Part shown: positions 1 to 7,615 of the stretch, one piece after another
Layout of the letters: every line of letters begins with the position of its first letter
How positions within the stretch are numbered: position 1 is the first letter of the stretch
Assembly: GCF_003050835.1 (NCBI RefSeq)
Contig: NZ_QAOJ01000003.1
Span: 62,001-126,000 of the forward strand
Direction of reading: 5' to 3'
DNA from: Pseudomonas sp. GV071
GTDB taxonomy: Bacteria > Pseudomonadota > Gammaproteobacteria > Pseudomonadales > Pseudomonadaceae
Length of the DNA stretch: 64,000 nucleotides
Position numbers and translations under genes: made by a program
The notes under the pieces: model-generated
Databases searched by the model: none
Told to the model about the DNA's origin: nothing
Seen by the model: only the letters and a program-made list of their open reading frames with translations

Positions 1-808
1 CAGCCGGGATCGATTTCACCGAGTCAGCGGCCATGAAGCGCGCCAGGATGTGCGGCTGGCCGAAGTAGCCCAGGCCCCAACCCATCAACGAGATCACGCC
101 GATGAAGCTGGCGCCTTTGAGCATGTCGAAGCTGCTGGCGTCTTTCAGTTCGATGGCGGCGAAGGTGGGGTCGATGCCACCGGTGGCCAGCATCACCACG
201 ATCGGGGTGAGGATCAGGGCGAAGATCATCAACGACGCCTGCACGGTGTCGGTCCAGCTCACGGCCAGAAAGCCACCCACGAAGGTGTAGGCGATGGTCG
301 CGGCAGCACCGGCCCACAGCGCGGTCTGGTAAGACATGCCAAAGGTGCTCTCGAACAGACGCGCACCGGCCACTACACCCGAAGCGCAGTAGATGGTGAA
401 GAACAGCAGAATCACCAGCGCCGAGAGAATACGCAGCACTTTGCTGGTGTCTTCGAAACGGTTGGTGAAGTAGTCCGGCAGGGTCAGGGCGTTGCCGTTG
501 TGCTCGGTCTGCACACGCAGACGGCCGGCGACGAACAGCCAGTTCAGGTAAGCACCAACGATCAGGCCGATGGCGATCCAGCTTTCCGACAGGCCGGACA
601 TGTAGATGGCGCCTGGCAGGCCCATCAGCAGCCAGCCGGACATATCAGAAGCACCGGCGGACAGGGCGGTAACGAAGCTGCCGAGGCTACGGCCACCGAG
701 AATGTAATCGGAGAGGTTGTTGGTGCGCAGGTAGGCGAACAGGCCGATCAGGACCATAGCGGCGATGTACACCACAAAGGTGATCAGCATGGGAGTGCTG
801 GCAGTCAT
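1..808 (-). CDS. putP: Sodium/proline symporter PutP (5' part; runs off the left edge)
   Basis: Imports proline with Na+ across the inner membrane, feeding proline catabolism by PutA. Reading the minus strand from the ATG at 806-808 gives about 269 residues of a sodium:solute symporter: an N-terminal membrane segment, then GGRSLGSF, the SAGASDMSGWLLMGLPGA block and SWIAIGLIVGAYLNW, which are hallmarks of PutP in the SSS family. Upstream on the minus strand is a purine-rich AAGAGAG, a suitable ribosome site. The gene continues beyond position 1, so the C-terminal half is not visible. putA is not upstream; a sensory operon is there instead. The pruR regulator lies about 5.8 kb away in this window. 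Confidence 0.93.
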   Translation of the reverse strand, partial: MTASTPMLITFVVYIAAMVLIGLFAYLRTNNLSDYILGGRSLGSFVTALSAGASDMSGWLLMGLPGAIYMSGLSESWIAIGLIVGAYLNWLFVAGRLRVQTEHNGNALTLPDYFTNRFEDTSKVLRILSALVILLFFTIYCASGVVAGARLFESTFGMSYQTALWAGAAATIAYTFVGGFLAVSWTDTVQASLMIFALILTPIVVMLATGGIDPTFAAIELKDASSFDMLKGASFIGVISLMGWGLGYFGQPHILARFMAADSVKSIPA

Positions 809-1155
809 AAGCAGATCTCTCTTACTTGTTGTTATGCAAATGCTGGCGGGTAGCCGCATTCGTCGTTGGCTTGCGGACAATCAGTGGCGCTTGTGGCGCT
901 CACCTCAAACAGAGGGGGCAAAGGCCGATGCAGCCTCTCCCCACCTGGAATTACGCTCGGTACTCCTCTGGGTTTAGTGCAAACCCGGGAAAGCCGCGAC
1001 TATCGGGCGCTTGAGCGAAAAAGCGGAGCACGGAATGTAGTGGCAGCGCGGCGCCAGCTTCTTGCAGAAAACTACGGAGTTTTTAGCAAAAACTCTGACC
1101 TGGGGAACTATTGGCCACGGTGCGACGGGAGGCAAAAACAGGTGCAGTTGGCCGG
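809..1155. other. Intergenic region upstream of putP
   Basis: 347 bases without a convincing gene. It must hold the putP promoter. The only structure I see is a perfect inverted repeat at 1077-1095 (GAGTTTTT, three bases, AAAAACTC), which could be an operator or a weak terminator downstream of the 1156-1857 gene. Short open frames here lack ribosome sites and family resemblance. Confidence 0.5.
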
Positions 1156-1857
1156 TTAGTGCAGGGCCTCGTAACCATGCCGGCCGAGGAAGTCGATCTG
1201 CGTCTTGCCCAGGCCACGCAGGTGGCTGACGGCAGCCAGCAGCAGGGGCTGGCGCAGGTTCGCTTGAGTGATGGCCAGTACCTGGCCGTCGCGCTCGAAG
1301 TTGAGCAGGTGGGCTTTGTCCGGGGTGTCGCGGTAGCTGCGGGCGAACAGCGCGAGCTCGCCGTGGCGGAACTGGTAGATGTCGTACTCGTAGTGGTACT
1401 CGGGATTACCGTCGGCATCCGGCTCACCGGCGTCGATATGCCTGCATACGCTGACGTCCGGTTGCAGCAACGTCGTTGGGGCACGCCACACGTCCAGACT
1501 GTCGACCACATCGCCGGCAGCGAAGGCCCGGTGGAAAACCTCAGCATCAAAGCCCGGCAGCCAGGTTTGCAAATGCCGCACAAAGCGCCGGTTGATGCGC
1601 CAGCTGGCCAGGCTCAGCACCTGGCCATCGAAGGCCACGAACTCCCACACGCAGGAAAACCCGACCACCGCGTCATAGTGAAAATTCACCTGGGCGAGGT
1701 CCACCAGCGGCAGGCGTTGGCGGCTGAAGCAGGCACTTTTCACCAGCACGCCCTGGCGCAACCGCAGGTGCTCGGGCCATAGCAACACCAGCACATAGAT
1801 GCCGGCGGCTACGCTGACCAGCAGCGCCAGGTTGGCGACGGAGAACCAGGTGGGCAT
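1156..1857 (-). CDS. Membrane-anchored protein of unknown function, last gene of the sensory operon
   Basis: 233 residues. I do not recognise the family. Residues about 7-27 form one hydrophobic segment, followed by a basic stretch (LRLRQG, FSRQRLP) and a predominantly hydrophilic domain with many aromatic residues, including a tyrosine-rich patch (EYHYEYDIYQF). This suggests an N-terminally anchored protein; which side of the membrane the domain faces is not clear. Its ATG overlaps the stop codon of the upstream globin-lipoprotein gene by one base (TAATG), so the two are translationally coupled. The role can only be inferred from that context, possibly signalling or envelope redox. A shift to PutP-related function cannot be excluded because putP is the next gene on the same strand. 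Confidence 0.8.
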   Translation of the reverse strand: MPTWFSVANLALLVSVAAGIYVLVLLWPEHLRLRQGVLVKSACFSRQRLPLVDLAQVNFHYDAVVGFSCVWEFVAFDGQVLSLASWRINRRFVRHLQTWLPGFDAEVFHRAFAAGDVVDSLDVWRAPTTLLQPDVSVCRHIDAGEPDADGNPEYHYEYDIYQFRHGELALFARSYRDTPDKAHLLNFERDGQVLAITQANLRQPLLLAAVSHLRGLGKTQIDFLGRHGYEALH

Positions 1858-2279
1858 TACTTTTCGATCACCTGGCCGCGCATCGGCGCCAGCCGCGCCA
1901 GCAGACGGTTCTGCGCCGGCTGCGGCACACCTTCGGCTTCCATGGCGTCTTGCAGATTTTCGACCAAGGCGTTGAAGTCGCTGCGAGTCAGGTGCTGGCC
2001 CTTGTGGCTTTCTTCCATGCTGTCGCCGGTGTAGGTGCAGGGGCCGCCGGCTTCCACGCAGAACTGCTCGACCAGCTTGTCGCGCAACCGTTCGATATCA
2101 ATGTTGGTGAAGTGCTCGACGATGCGCGGGTCTTTGGCGATGTTGAGCAACATGCCTTCAACGATGCGCGTGATGCCTTCGCGCTCGCCGAGGTCGCGGT
2201 ACAGGCTGTCATCCTTGGGCGGTTGCTGGGCGCAGGCGCTGAGACCGAGCACCAGCAGCAGGCTGATTAGCAGGCGCAT
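1857..2279 (-). CDS. Group I truncated-haemoglobin-like lipoprotein
   Basis: 140 residues. The N-terminus is a lipoprotein signal with lipobox LSAC (Cys16), so the protein should be lipid-anchored in the envelope. The rest matches the short 2-on-2 globin fold: YRDLGEREGITRIV at the start (A/B helices), then the block TYTGDSMEESHKGQHLT, in which His92 lines up with the proximal haem-binding His of group I truncated globins (pattern M-x3-H-x-G), and a final helix LVENLQDAMEAEGVP. Globins of this group bind O2 or NO. An exported lipidated form is less common than the cytosolic form. It is two bases from the DUF3034 gene upstream and overlaps the next gene by one base. Haem binding is inferred, not shown. 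Confidence 0.85.
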   Translation of the reverse strand: MRLLISLLLVLGLSACAQQPPKDDSLYRDLGEREGITRIVEGMLLNIAKDPRIVEHFTNIDIERLRDKLVEQFCVEAGGPCTYTGDSMEESHKGQHLTRSDFNALVENLQDAMEAEGVPQPAQNRLLARLAPMRGQVIEK

Positions 2280-2281
2280 GC

Positions 2282-3142
2282 TCAGAAACTCCCCTGCAGG
2301 GACAGGTAGGCGCCGTCCTGGTTGTCGAGGGTGGCGATTTCCCCCAGGCGCGCGTAGGCGAGCACCACGGAGAAGTGTTTGTTGGGGAAGTAAGCAAGGA
2401 ACACGTCAGCCCAATCGCTTTCGCCGGCGAAGTTGAGGTTGTCGGGTTTCTCCCGGTACTCCACGCCCATGGCCCAGCGCGGGTTGAACAACACCGCCAG
2501 CGAGCCTTCTTTCAACACGCTGCGCTCGTCGCGGCGGTCGCCACCGAACCCGAGCAGGCCCAGCTCGTTGGCCCGGCTGTAGCGCAGGCCGCCGTTGACC
2601 AGCAGGTTGTAGCCAAAGGCGCCGCCGAGGAACAGACGGCTGGCGGCGATATAGCCCTCCGTGTCTTCGTCGCGCTGGGCACCGACCAGGCTGGGGATCA
2701 GGAAATCTTTCTGCCGCTTGTGTTCAATTCCCAGTGACACCTGGGGCAACTGGTCGTATATCAGGTCGCCGAATAGGCGCACTTTGAGGCCAAAGATGTC
2801 CTGGCTCAGGGTGTTTTCCGGGAGGTTGAGGTCGCGCGCCAAGGTGCCGAGGTCGAAGCGCTGACGGGCGTAAGACAGCTCGATGCGGTTGCCGTAGGAC
2901 ACCGCGCCGCCGGCTACGTCCAGGCGGTAGTCGCCGGTTTCCACGCGAGTGACAAAGGCATTGCCGCCCCACTCGCTTTGCTCGCCATAACCGGCCAGCA
3001 CCGCCCAGGGCGTGATGCCGCCACCCGCCGCGCCGTCGATGCTGCTGGCGCCACCGGTGGCCAACAGGCGGCCGTTGTCAGCCAGGGCGGCAGCGCTGGC
3101 GAGGGTGAGACCGAGGGTCAGTGTGCCAAGGATTTTATTCAT
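2282..3142 (-). CDS. DUF3034 family outer-membrane-like protein
   Basis: 286 residues from the ATG at 3140-3142, which is preceded by GGGAAGAA; longer in-frame extensions run through a palindromic repeat and are unlikely. A signal peptide ends near ALA-DN (residue about 22). The mature part alternates short polar and hydrophobic strands rich in Gly, Tyr and Arg (GGAVSYGNRIELSYARQRF, FLGGAFGYNLLVNGGLRYS) and ends in Phe (LQGSF), as in outer-membrane beta-barrels. The sequence fits DUF3034, whose function is unknown. It sits between the c-di-GMP sensor gene and the globin lipoprotein gene, so a role in delivering or exposing a ligand at the outer membrane is possible. Confidence 0.82.
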   Translation of the reverse strand: MNKILGTLTLGLTLASAAALADNGRLLATGGASSIDGAAGGGITPWAVLAGYGEQSEWGGNAFVTRVETGDYRLDVAGGAVSYGNRIELSYARQRFDLGTLARDLNLPENTLSQDIFGLKVRLFGDLIYDQLPQVSLGIEHKRQKDFLIPSLVGAQRDEDTEGYIAASRLFLGGAFGYNLLVNGGLRYSRANELGLLGFGGDRRDERSVLKEGSLAVLFNPRWAMGVEYREKPDNLNFAGESDWADVFLAYFPNKHFSVVLAYARLGEIATLDNQDGAYLSLQGSF

Positions 3143-3163
3143 CCGTTCTTCCCTGTTGCTGCC

Positions 3164-3265
3164 GTAGGTTGGGTTGAGCGAAGCGAAGCCCAACGGGCCA
3201 TGCGCGGTTGCGTGGGCAACCTTGGTTCGCTCGTTGGGCTTCGCCTTTGGCTCAACCCAACCTAC
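3164..3265. repeat. Imperfect palindrome (GTAGGTTGGGTTGAGC family)
   Basis: Outer arms at 3164-3179 and 3250-3265 are exact reverse complements; inner arms (GAAGCCCAACG and its complement CGTTGGGCTTC) extend the stem. The element lies between the EAL gene and the DUF3034 gene on the same strand, so it could form a hairpin in the operon transcript. Similar palindromes occur in many proteobacteria; here it is a single copy. Confidence 0.85.
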
Positions 3266-3276
3266 GGAGCGAGTTT

Positions 3277-5649
3277 TTAATGCAACATCGCCAGGTTGGC
3301 GCGCAACGGCTGCGCCACCCAGGCTTCGAAAGCGGCGGCGCTCAGCGGCCGGCTGATCAGGTAGCCCTGCGCAGTGTCGCACCGCCATTTCTCCAGCAAA
3401 CGCAGGCTGCGTTCAAACTCGACGCCCTCGGCCACCACTTTCAGGCCCAGGCTGTGGCTCATCTCAATGGTTGAACGGACGATCACCGAGTCTTCGCTGG
3501 CATCGTCGAGTTCGCGGACAAAGGATTGGTCGATCTTCAGTTCCTGCACCGGCATGCGTTTGAGCTGGGCCAGGGACGAATAACCGGTGCCGAAATCATC
3601 CACCGACAGGCTGATGCCGCAGGCGCGCAGGCTGTGCAGCACCTTGAGGGCGGTTTCCGGGTTCTGCATCACCGCGCTTTCGGTGATCTCGAAAATCAGT
3701 TGCTCGGCGGGCACGGCGTATTGGGTCAGCAGGCGGCTGACACGGGTGGCCAGGCCGATGTCATGCAGGTCTTCGGCGGAGATGTTCAGCGACATCAGCA
3801 CCCGCAGCCCCCGTTGGTTCCACTCGCGCAGCTGGCGCAGCACCTCTTCGATCACCCAGGTGGTGAGGCTCTGAATGCTGCCGGTGCGTTCGGCCAGGGG
3901 GATGAATTCGCCGGGCGAAACCATGCCGTACTGTGGGTGCTGCCAGCGCAACAGCGCTTCGGCCTGGCGCACGTGCCCCTCGTTGATGTTCAGTTTGGGC
4001 TGATAGTGCAGCACCAGCTCGTTGCCTTCGGCAGCGCGACGCAAGTCGCGGATCAGGTTGATCTGCCGTTCGTGGTCGTCCTCGCGGCCCTGCTGGTACA
4101 GCTGCAACCGCCCAGGCGCCTGCGCCGCGTCACGCATCGCCAGGTTGGCACGGCGCAGCAGCTCGTCCGGGGTGGCGCCATCTTGCGGGTAGGCGGCAAT
4201 GCCGATGCTGCAGTCCAGGGCGATGTCCTGAGTGCCGACGCGCAGGGGCTTGATCAGCAGTTGCTGCAGCTTGTCAGCGGTGGCCACCGCGCCGTCGCGG
4301 TCACTGCCATCGAGCATCACCAGAAACTCGTCGGCAAACAGCCGCGCCAGGCTGTCACCGGGGCGCAGTATCGCCTGCAGCCGCCGGCTGACCTGCTGCA
4401 GCGCCAGATCACCGCCACCGGGGCCGCAGGTTTCATTCACCGAACGGAAGTTACCTATGCCCAGGTTGAGCACCGCCATCGGCCGCTCGGCCATGATCGA
4501 GCTGCCCAGCCGTTCGATCGCCAAGGTGCGATTGGGCAAACCGGTGAGGCCATCGTGCAGGGCGTTGTGGGCCAGCTGCCGTTCGCGCTCGGCGAGGTCG
4601 GTCTGCATTTGCTGGAAGGTCTTGGCCAATACGCCGAATTCGTCGCGGCGCTTCAAGTCGATATCGCCCTGGTAGTCGCCCTGCCCGACCCGTTCGGCCA
4701 CCTGGGCCAACTGCCGCACCGGCCGCGAGATGCTACGTGCCAGCAGCAGCGCGCCGACCAGCGACGCCAGCAGGGCCAGCAAGGCAATCACCAACACACG
4801 CTGGTCCAGCGGTTTGAACGCCACCAGCGCCTGGTCCAGCGAGCTGTGCAAAAACGCCTGCACTTGGTAGTGCGTGCCGTTGGCCAGTACCAGTTGCTCG
4901 TTGAGATAGCGCTGGCCGGAAAACTCGAACTCCTTGAGCGTGGTGGTGCGCTCAAGCTGCAGGTTGGCCGCCATCATTTCCGATTCCTGGTCGGCGCTGA
5001 GGGTGCTGATCAGGCGGCCAGGGCTGTTGTTTTCGATGGCCAGAAACGACACGTCGAGGTTGGTCAGGCTGCGCAGCTCATTGGCCAGCGCCTCATCCAT
5101 GCGAAAGCCCATCACCACCCGCGCAATCGGAATCGGCGCCAGCACCTGAGCTTCCACCAGCAGGTGCGGCTCGTGGTTGATCGACACGATCAGCGCCGAT
5201 TGCCCCGAGCGCCGCGCTTCGGCCAACTCGCCGGCATAGCGGAACGGGGTGCCCGCCTTAAAGGTGTCCTGGCCTTGGCTTGGCGCGCTGGTGTCGGCAG
5301 TTGCGGTGATGCTGCCATCCAGGCCGAGCAGCAGCACTTCGGTGGCATCTATGCGTTTGCCGTGGTTGGCCAGCACCGAGCTGATGGTGGCGGTGTCGCC
5401 GCTGGCGACCGCGTCTTTGAAGCCGAAATCCGAGGACAACACCTGCACCGCATCGCTGATCTGCCGGCTGCGCACTTCGAGCAAACGCTCGAACACCCGC
5501 ACACCTACCTCCAGCTGTTCGCTGGCCTGTTTTTTCACCGCGTCGGCGGTGGCCACTTTGACCGCGAAGTACAGCGTGCCGATCACCACCAACAGCAGCA
5601 GGATCAGGACGCTGGCAATGCGCGTCTGGAAGCTATTGCTGAGTTTCAC
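3277..5649 (-). CDS. Cache-like sensor with HAMP, degenerate GGDEF and intact EAL domains (c-di-GMP phosphodiesterase)
   Basis: 790 residues from a GTG at 5647-5649, overlapping the upstream cupredoxin gene by 17 bases. TM1 is about residues 11-30, a large periplasmic sensor 31-283, TM2 284-305, HAMP 306-360, GGDEF-like domain about 365-520, EAL domain about 530-785. The GGDEF signature reads FADEF (438-442), so cyclase activity is unlikely. The EAL domain keeps EALLRW (564-569), NISAEDLHD, EITES, DDFGTGYSS, LKIDQSF and AEGVE, the residues expected in active phosphodiesterases. It probably hydrolyses c-di-GMP in response to a periplasmic signal. Overlap with a blue-copper-like gene and linkage to a globin lipoprotein suggest a redox, copper, O2 or NO cue. 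It is not LapD-like, because LapD has a degenerate EAL domain. Confidence 0.92.
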   Translation of the reverse strand: MKLSNSFQTRIASVLILLLLVVIGTLYFAVKVATADAVKKQASEQLEVGVRVFERLLEVRSRQISDAVQVLSSDFGFKDAVASGDTATISSVLANHGKRIDATEVLLLGLDGSITATADTSAPSQGQDTFKAGTPFRYAGELAEARRSGQSALIVSINHEPHLLVEAQVLAPIPIARVVMGFRMDEALANELRSLTNLDVSFLAIENNSPGRLISTLSADQESEMMAANLQLERTTTLKEFEFSGQRYLNEQLVLANGTHYQVQAFLHSSLDQALVAFKPLDQRVLVIALLALLASLVGALLLARSISRPVRQLAQVAERVGQGDYQGDIDLKRRDEFGVLAKTFQQMQTDLAERERQLAHNALHDGLTGLPNRTLAIERLGSSIMAERPMAVLNLGIGNFRSVNETCGPGGGDLALQQVSRRLQAILRPGDSLARLFADEFLVMLDGSDRDGAVATADKLQQLLIKPLRVGTQDIALDCSIGIAAYPQDGATPDELLRRANLAMRDAAQAPGRLQLYQQGREDDHERQINLIRDLRRAAEGNELVLHYQPKLNINEGHVRQAEALLRWQHPQYGMVSPGEFIPLAERTGSIQSLTTWVIEEVLRQLREWNQRGLRVLMSLNISAEDLHDIGLATRVSRLLTQYAVPAEQLIFEITESAVMQNPETALKVLHSLRACGISLSVDDFGTGYSSLAQLKRMPVQELKIDQSFVRELDDASEDSVIVRSTIEMSHSLGLKVVAEGVEFERSLRLLEKWRCDTAQGYLISRPLSAAAFEAWVAQPLRANLAMLH

Positions 5650-6361
5650 TCGCGGCCTTCTTGAATGCGTTGCCAAAAGCCGAAGGTTTCGGCGCGTATT
5701 CGTGCGCCTCGTCTTCCTCGCTTTCGTTGCTGCCGGCAGGAACATTGACGGCGTACTGCTGGCTGGCGCCCTTTTCGCTCACAGTCAGCTCACCACCCTT
5801 CTGCGGCAGCAGGTCGGGGCTTTTCGGGTGCCAGAGGGTGACGATGTAGTGGCCCGCCGGCAGTTGCAGGCTGACCTTGCCGTTGGCGTCGCTGGACGCG
5901 AACCAGGGGTCATCGGTGACATAGATGTAGCCCACCATCCAGTCATGGATATTGCAGCCCAGCACCACTACACCGGGCTTGTCGAAAGTGATCGGCTCGG
6001 ACGGCGTGCCCTCGTACAAGCGCAGTTCGAAACGCTTGGCCGGTGAAAAGGAATACACGTGGTGGCGGATGTTGTCGCTATTGGGGAAGGTCACTTTGGT
6101 GCTGGTGTGCACGGCCAGCACGCGGGGGGAAAACTGTTTCTGCACCTGGTCCATGATCGCCGTCTGCGCGGGCAACTCGGCATCGGTCGGCCCTTGCAGG
6201 CTGATCACCGCGCCATTGAGCGGTTTACCCTGAGCGTCCACCAGGGTCGCCTGCAACGACGCGGCGCCTACCGAGCAGCTGGTGAACACGGCACACACGG
6301 CAGTCAATGAAAGCAGTCTGAACGAGCGAAGAAGCTGGGCCAGGTTAAGCGATAGGGGCAT
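5633..6361 (-). CDS. Periplasmic blue-copper-like protein (often annotated methylamine utilization protein)
   Basis: 242 residues. An N-terminal signal sequence is followed by a short beta-rich domain (LQATLVDAQGKPLNGAVISL) like carboxypeptidase regulatory domains, then a cupredoxin-like core: FPNSDNIRHHVYSFSPAKRF and GCNIHDWMVGYIYV. The latter gives the C-x2-H-x2-M pattern and the former the upstream His of a type 1 copper site. A second Ig-like stretch (DANGKVSLQLPAGHYIVTLWHP) and an acidic tail (ESEEDEAHE) follow. It is the first gene of the operon, and its 3' end overlaps the sensor gene by 17 bases, implying tightly coupled production. It could be a copper or redox ligand-binding partner of that sensor. 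Copper loading is inferred. No mau genes are nearby, so a methylamine role has no support. Confidence 0.85.
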   Translation of the reverse strand: MPLSLNLAQLLRSFRLLSLTAVCAVFTSCSVGAASLQATLVDAQGKPLNGAVISLQGPTDAELPAQTAIMDQVQKQFSPRVLAVHTSTKVTFPNSDNIRHHVYSFSPAKRFELRLYEGTPSEPITFDKPGVVVLGCNIHDWMVGYIYVTDDPWFASSDANGKVSLQLPAGHYIVTLWHPKSPDLLPQKGGELTVSEKGASQQYAVNVPAGSNESEEDEAHEYAPKPSAFGNAFKKAASETQQ

Positions 6362-6568
6362 ACCAACTACCTTGTCGAGTGCAAAAAACCTAGGATTTGG
6401 CGCGCTGAACGGAACCTAGGGCAAGCCCGCCAGCCTGCTGTTGGCTAGCAGACTAACGGATTAACCGACGGCGTTCACCCCGAAAATATGGCAAGTGGCC
6501 ATTATTGTGTGCCGCGCGGAAAAACGGCGGTCTGTAGGAAATATAGTCGGGAAATGGCGAAGGCCCAG

Positions 6569-6584
6569 TCTCAAGGTTGAGACA
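6569..6584. terminator. Short perfect hairpin downstream of pruR
   Basis: GTCTCAA, two bases, TTGAGAC forms a perfect 7-bp stem 12 bases beyond the pruR stop, with GGCC and GGCC able to extend it. There is no clear T-run, so it is a weak terminator or transcript-end hairpin. Confidence 0.35.
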
Positions 6585-6595
6585 GTGGTGAGGCC

Positions 6596-7348
6596 CTATT
6601 GCACGCCGCGCAGGCGCTTGGGAGTCAGCCCGAGGTAGCGGCGCATGGCCGTGGTCAACGCGCTCTGGCTGGAGAAACCGCATTCTTCAGCGATACGAAT
6701 CAGCGGCAGCGCACTTTCGCGCAGCAACCGCGAGGCGCGGTCGAGACGGATTTTCAGCAGGTACTGGTGCGGGGTCAGGCCCAGGCTGTCCTTGAACTGG
6801 GCGTGGAAATGGCTGGGGCTCAGGCAAGCCACCTGGGCCAGTTCGGCCACGCTGATGCGCCGCGCCAGGTGCTGGTCGATATAGGCATCCAGACGCTCGA
6901 CGTTCAGCGGCCCTACCGAGCGCTGGCGGCGCTCACCGAACAGGCGCACGTGCAGGGCGCGCAGCAACACGCCACTGAGGGAGCGCGCCAGCTGGGTGTC
7001 GCTGCCATACCGCGCCAGCTCGGCGCCGGCGTAGCTCAGCAGGTTTTGGAAGTCGGCATCCAGGGCCGGGTAGCGCGGCATGTCGAACAGACGGGCGAGC
7101 AGGTCGAGGTCGTCGGCCGAACTATCCTGCTCATCCAGGTCGATGATCAGCATGCGGTTGTCACCCACCCCGGCGAACTGGTGTTCGGCATCGCCCGGCA
7201 CCAGCACGGCGCGCATACGGCACACCTCACCACCCCGGCCATTGACCTCGAACTCGGCACGGCCGGCCAGCGACAGCACCAACTGGTGGTGATCGTGGGC
7301 GTGTTCGTGGGTCTGGTCGTCGAGGCGTAACAGGCGGGCTTCTAACAT
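6596..7348 (-). CDS. pruR: AraC-family regulator, probable PruR (proline utilization)
   Basis: 250 residues. The N-terminal part is a cupin-like sensor (HEHAHDHHQLVLSLAGRAEFEV). The C-terminal 100 residues form the double helix-turn-helix of AraC/XylS proteins (RISVAELAQVACLSPSHFHAQFKDSLG and LIRIAEECGFSSQSALTTAMRRYLG). In P. aeruginosa the equivalent gene between asrA and the put genes is pruR, which activates putAP in response to proline; here asrA is likewise the divergent neighbour and putP is about 5.8 kb away. The symbol rests on that gene order and general sequence type, so other AraC-family roles remain possible. Confidence 0.8.
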   Translation of the reverse strand: MLEARLLRLDDQTHEHAHDHHQLVLSLAGRAEFEVNGRGGEVCRMRAVLVPGDAEHQFAGVGDNRMLIIDLDEQDSSADDLDLLARLFDMPRYPALDADFQNLLSYAGAELARYGSDTQLARSLSGVLLRALHVRLFGERRQRSVGPLNVERLDAYIDQHLARRISVAELAQVACLSPSHFHAQFKDSLGLTPHQYLLKIRLDRASRLLRESALPLIRIAEECGFSSQSALTTAMRRYLGLTPKRLRGVQ

Positions 7349-7448
7349 GGCGCGAACTGATCAAAATTTGCGCACATGGTACGGGAATGCCCCTTTTTTG
7401 CCCAGCCAGGACCGACCAGCGCGCCATTGTTGTGCGTCACACCGTACC

Positions 7449-7531
7449 TGTAGGAGTGGCCGGGCGGCGCTTCGCTTCAGCCGCGATGCTTTAAAAGATC
7501 AAGGGCATCGCGGCTAAAGCCGCTCCTACGA
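7449..7531. repeat. REP-like palindrome pair (GTAGGAG / CTCCTAC family), copy 1
   Basis: A TGTAGGAGTGGC arm and the inverse GCGGCTAAAGCCGCTCCTACG arm enclose a GCATCGCGGCT core. It lies between divergent pruR and asrA. The same family recurs at about 10.0, 10.6, 13.2, 36.4, 37.3 and 59.5 kb. Confidence 0.85.
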
Positions 7532-7556
7532 GTCGGGGAAAGTCGCTGAGATTGCC

Positions 7557-7585
7557 ATTGAATTGTTTCGCCACCCGACCCATCT
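7557..7585 (+). promoter_or_regulatory. Sigma-32 (heat-shock) type promoter for asrA
   Basis: ATTGAAT at 7557-7563, a 15-base spacer, and CCCATCT at 7579-7585 closely fit the heat-shock consensus (CTTGAAA, 13-15 bases, CCCATnT). Predicted transcription would begin about 24 bases before the asrA ATG. The downstream gene is a Lon-type stress protease, which makes the match biologically sensible. Confidence 0.6.
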
Positions 7586-7615
7586 ACCTAGTCATGTAGA
7601 GACCACAGGTGCCGC

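Noticed and set aside
1083-1583. Alternative minus-strand frame ending downstream of the 1156-1857 gene
   Set aside because: Ser/Thr/Arg-rich translation without a ribosome site; it is a frame shadow of the unknown membrane-anchored gene.
3277-5649. Calling the EAL sensor LapD
   Set aside because: LapD has degenerate GGDEF and EAL domains and acts by binding c-di-GMP; this protein has an intact EAL catalytic set and is over 36 kb from the lap genes.
3526-5664. 712-codon open frame opposite the EAL sensor gene
   Set aside because: Gln/His/Gly-rich translation typical of an antisense frame in high-GC DNA; the sensor on the other strand has complete recognised domains.
5633-6361. Role in methylamine use
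   Set aside because: No methylamine dehydrogenase or maturation genes occur nearby, and the gene overlaps a c-di-GMP sensor; the name is a carry-over from weak similarity.
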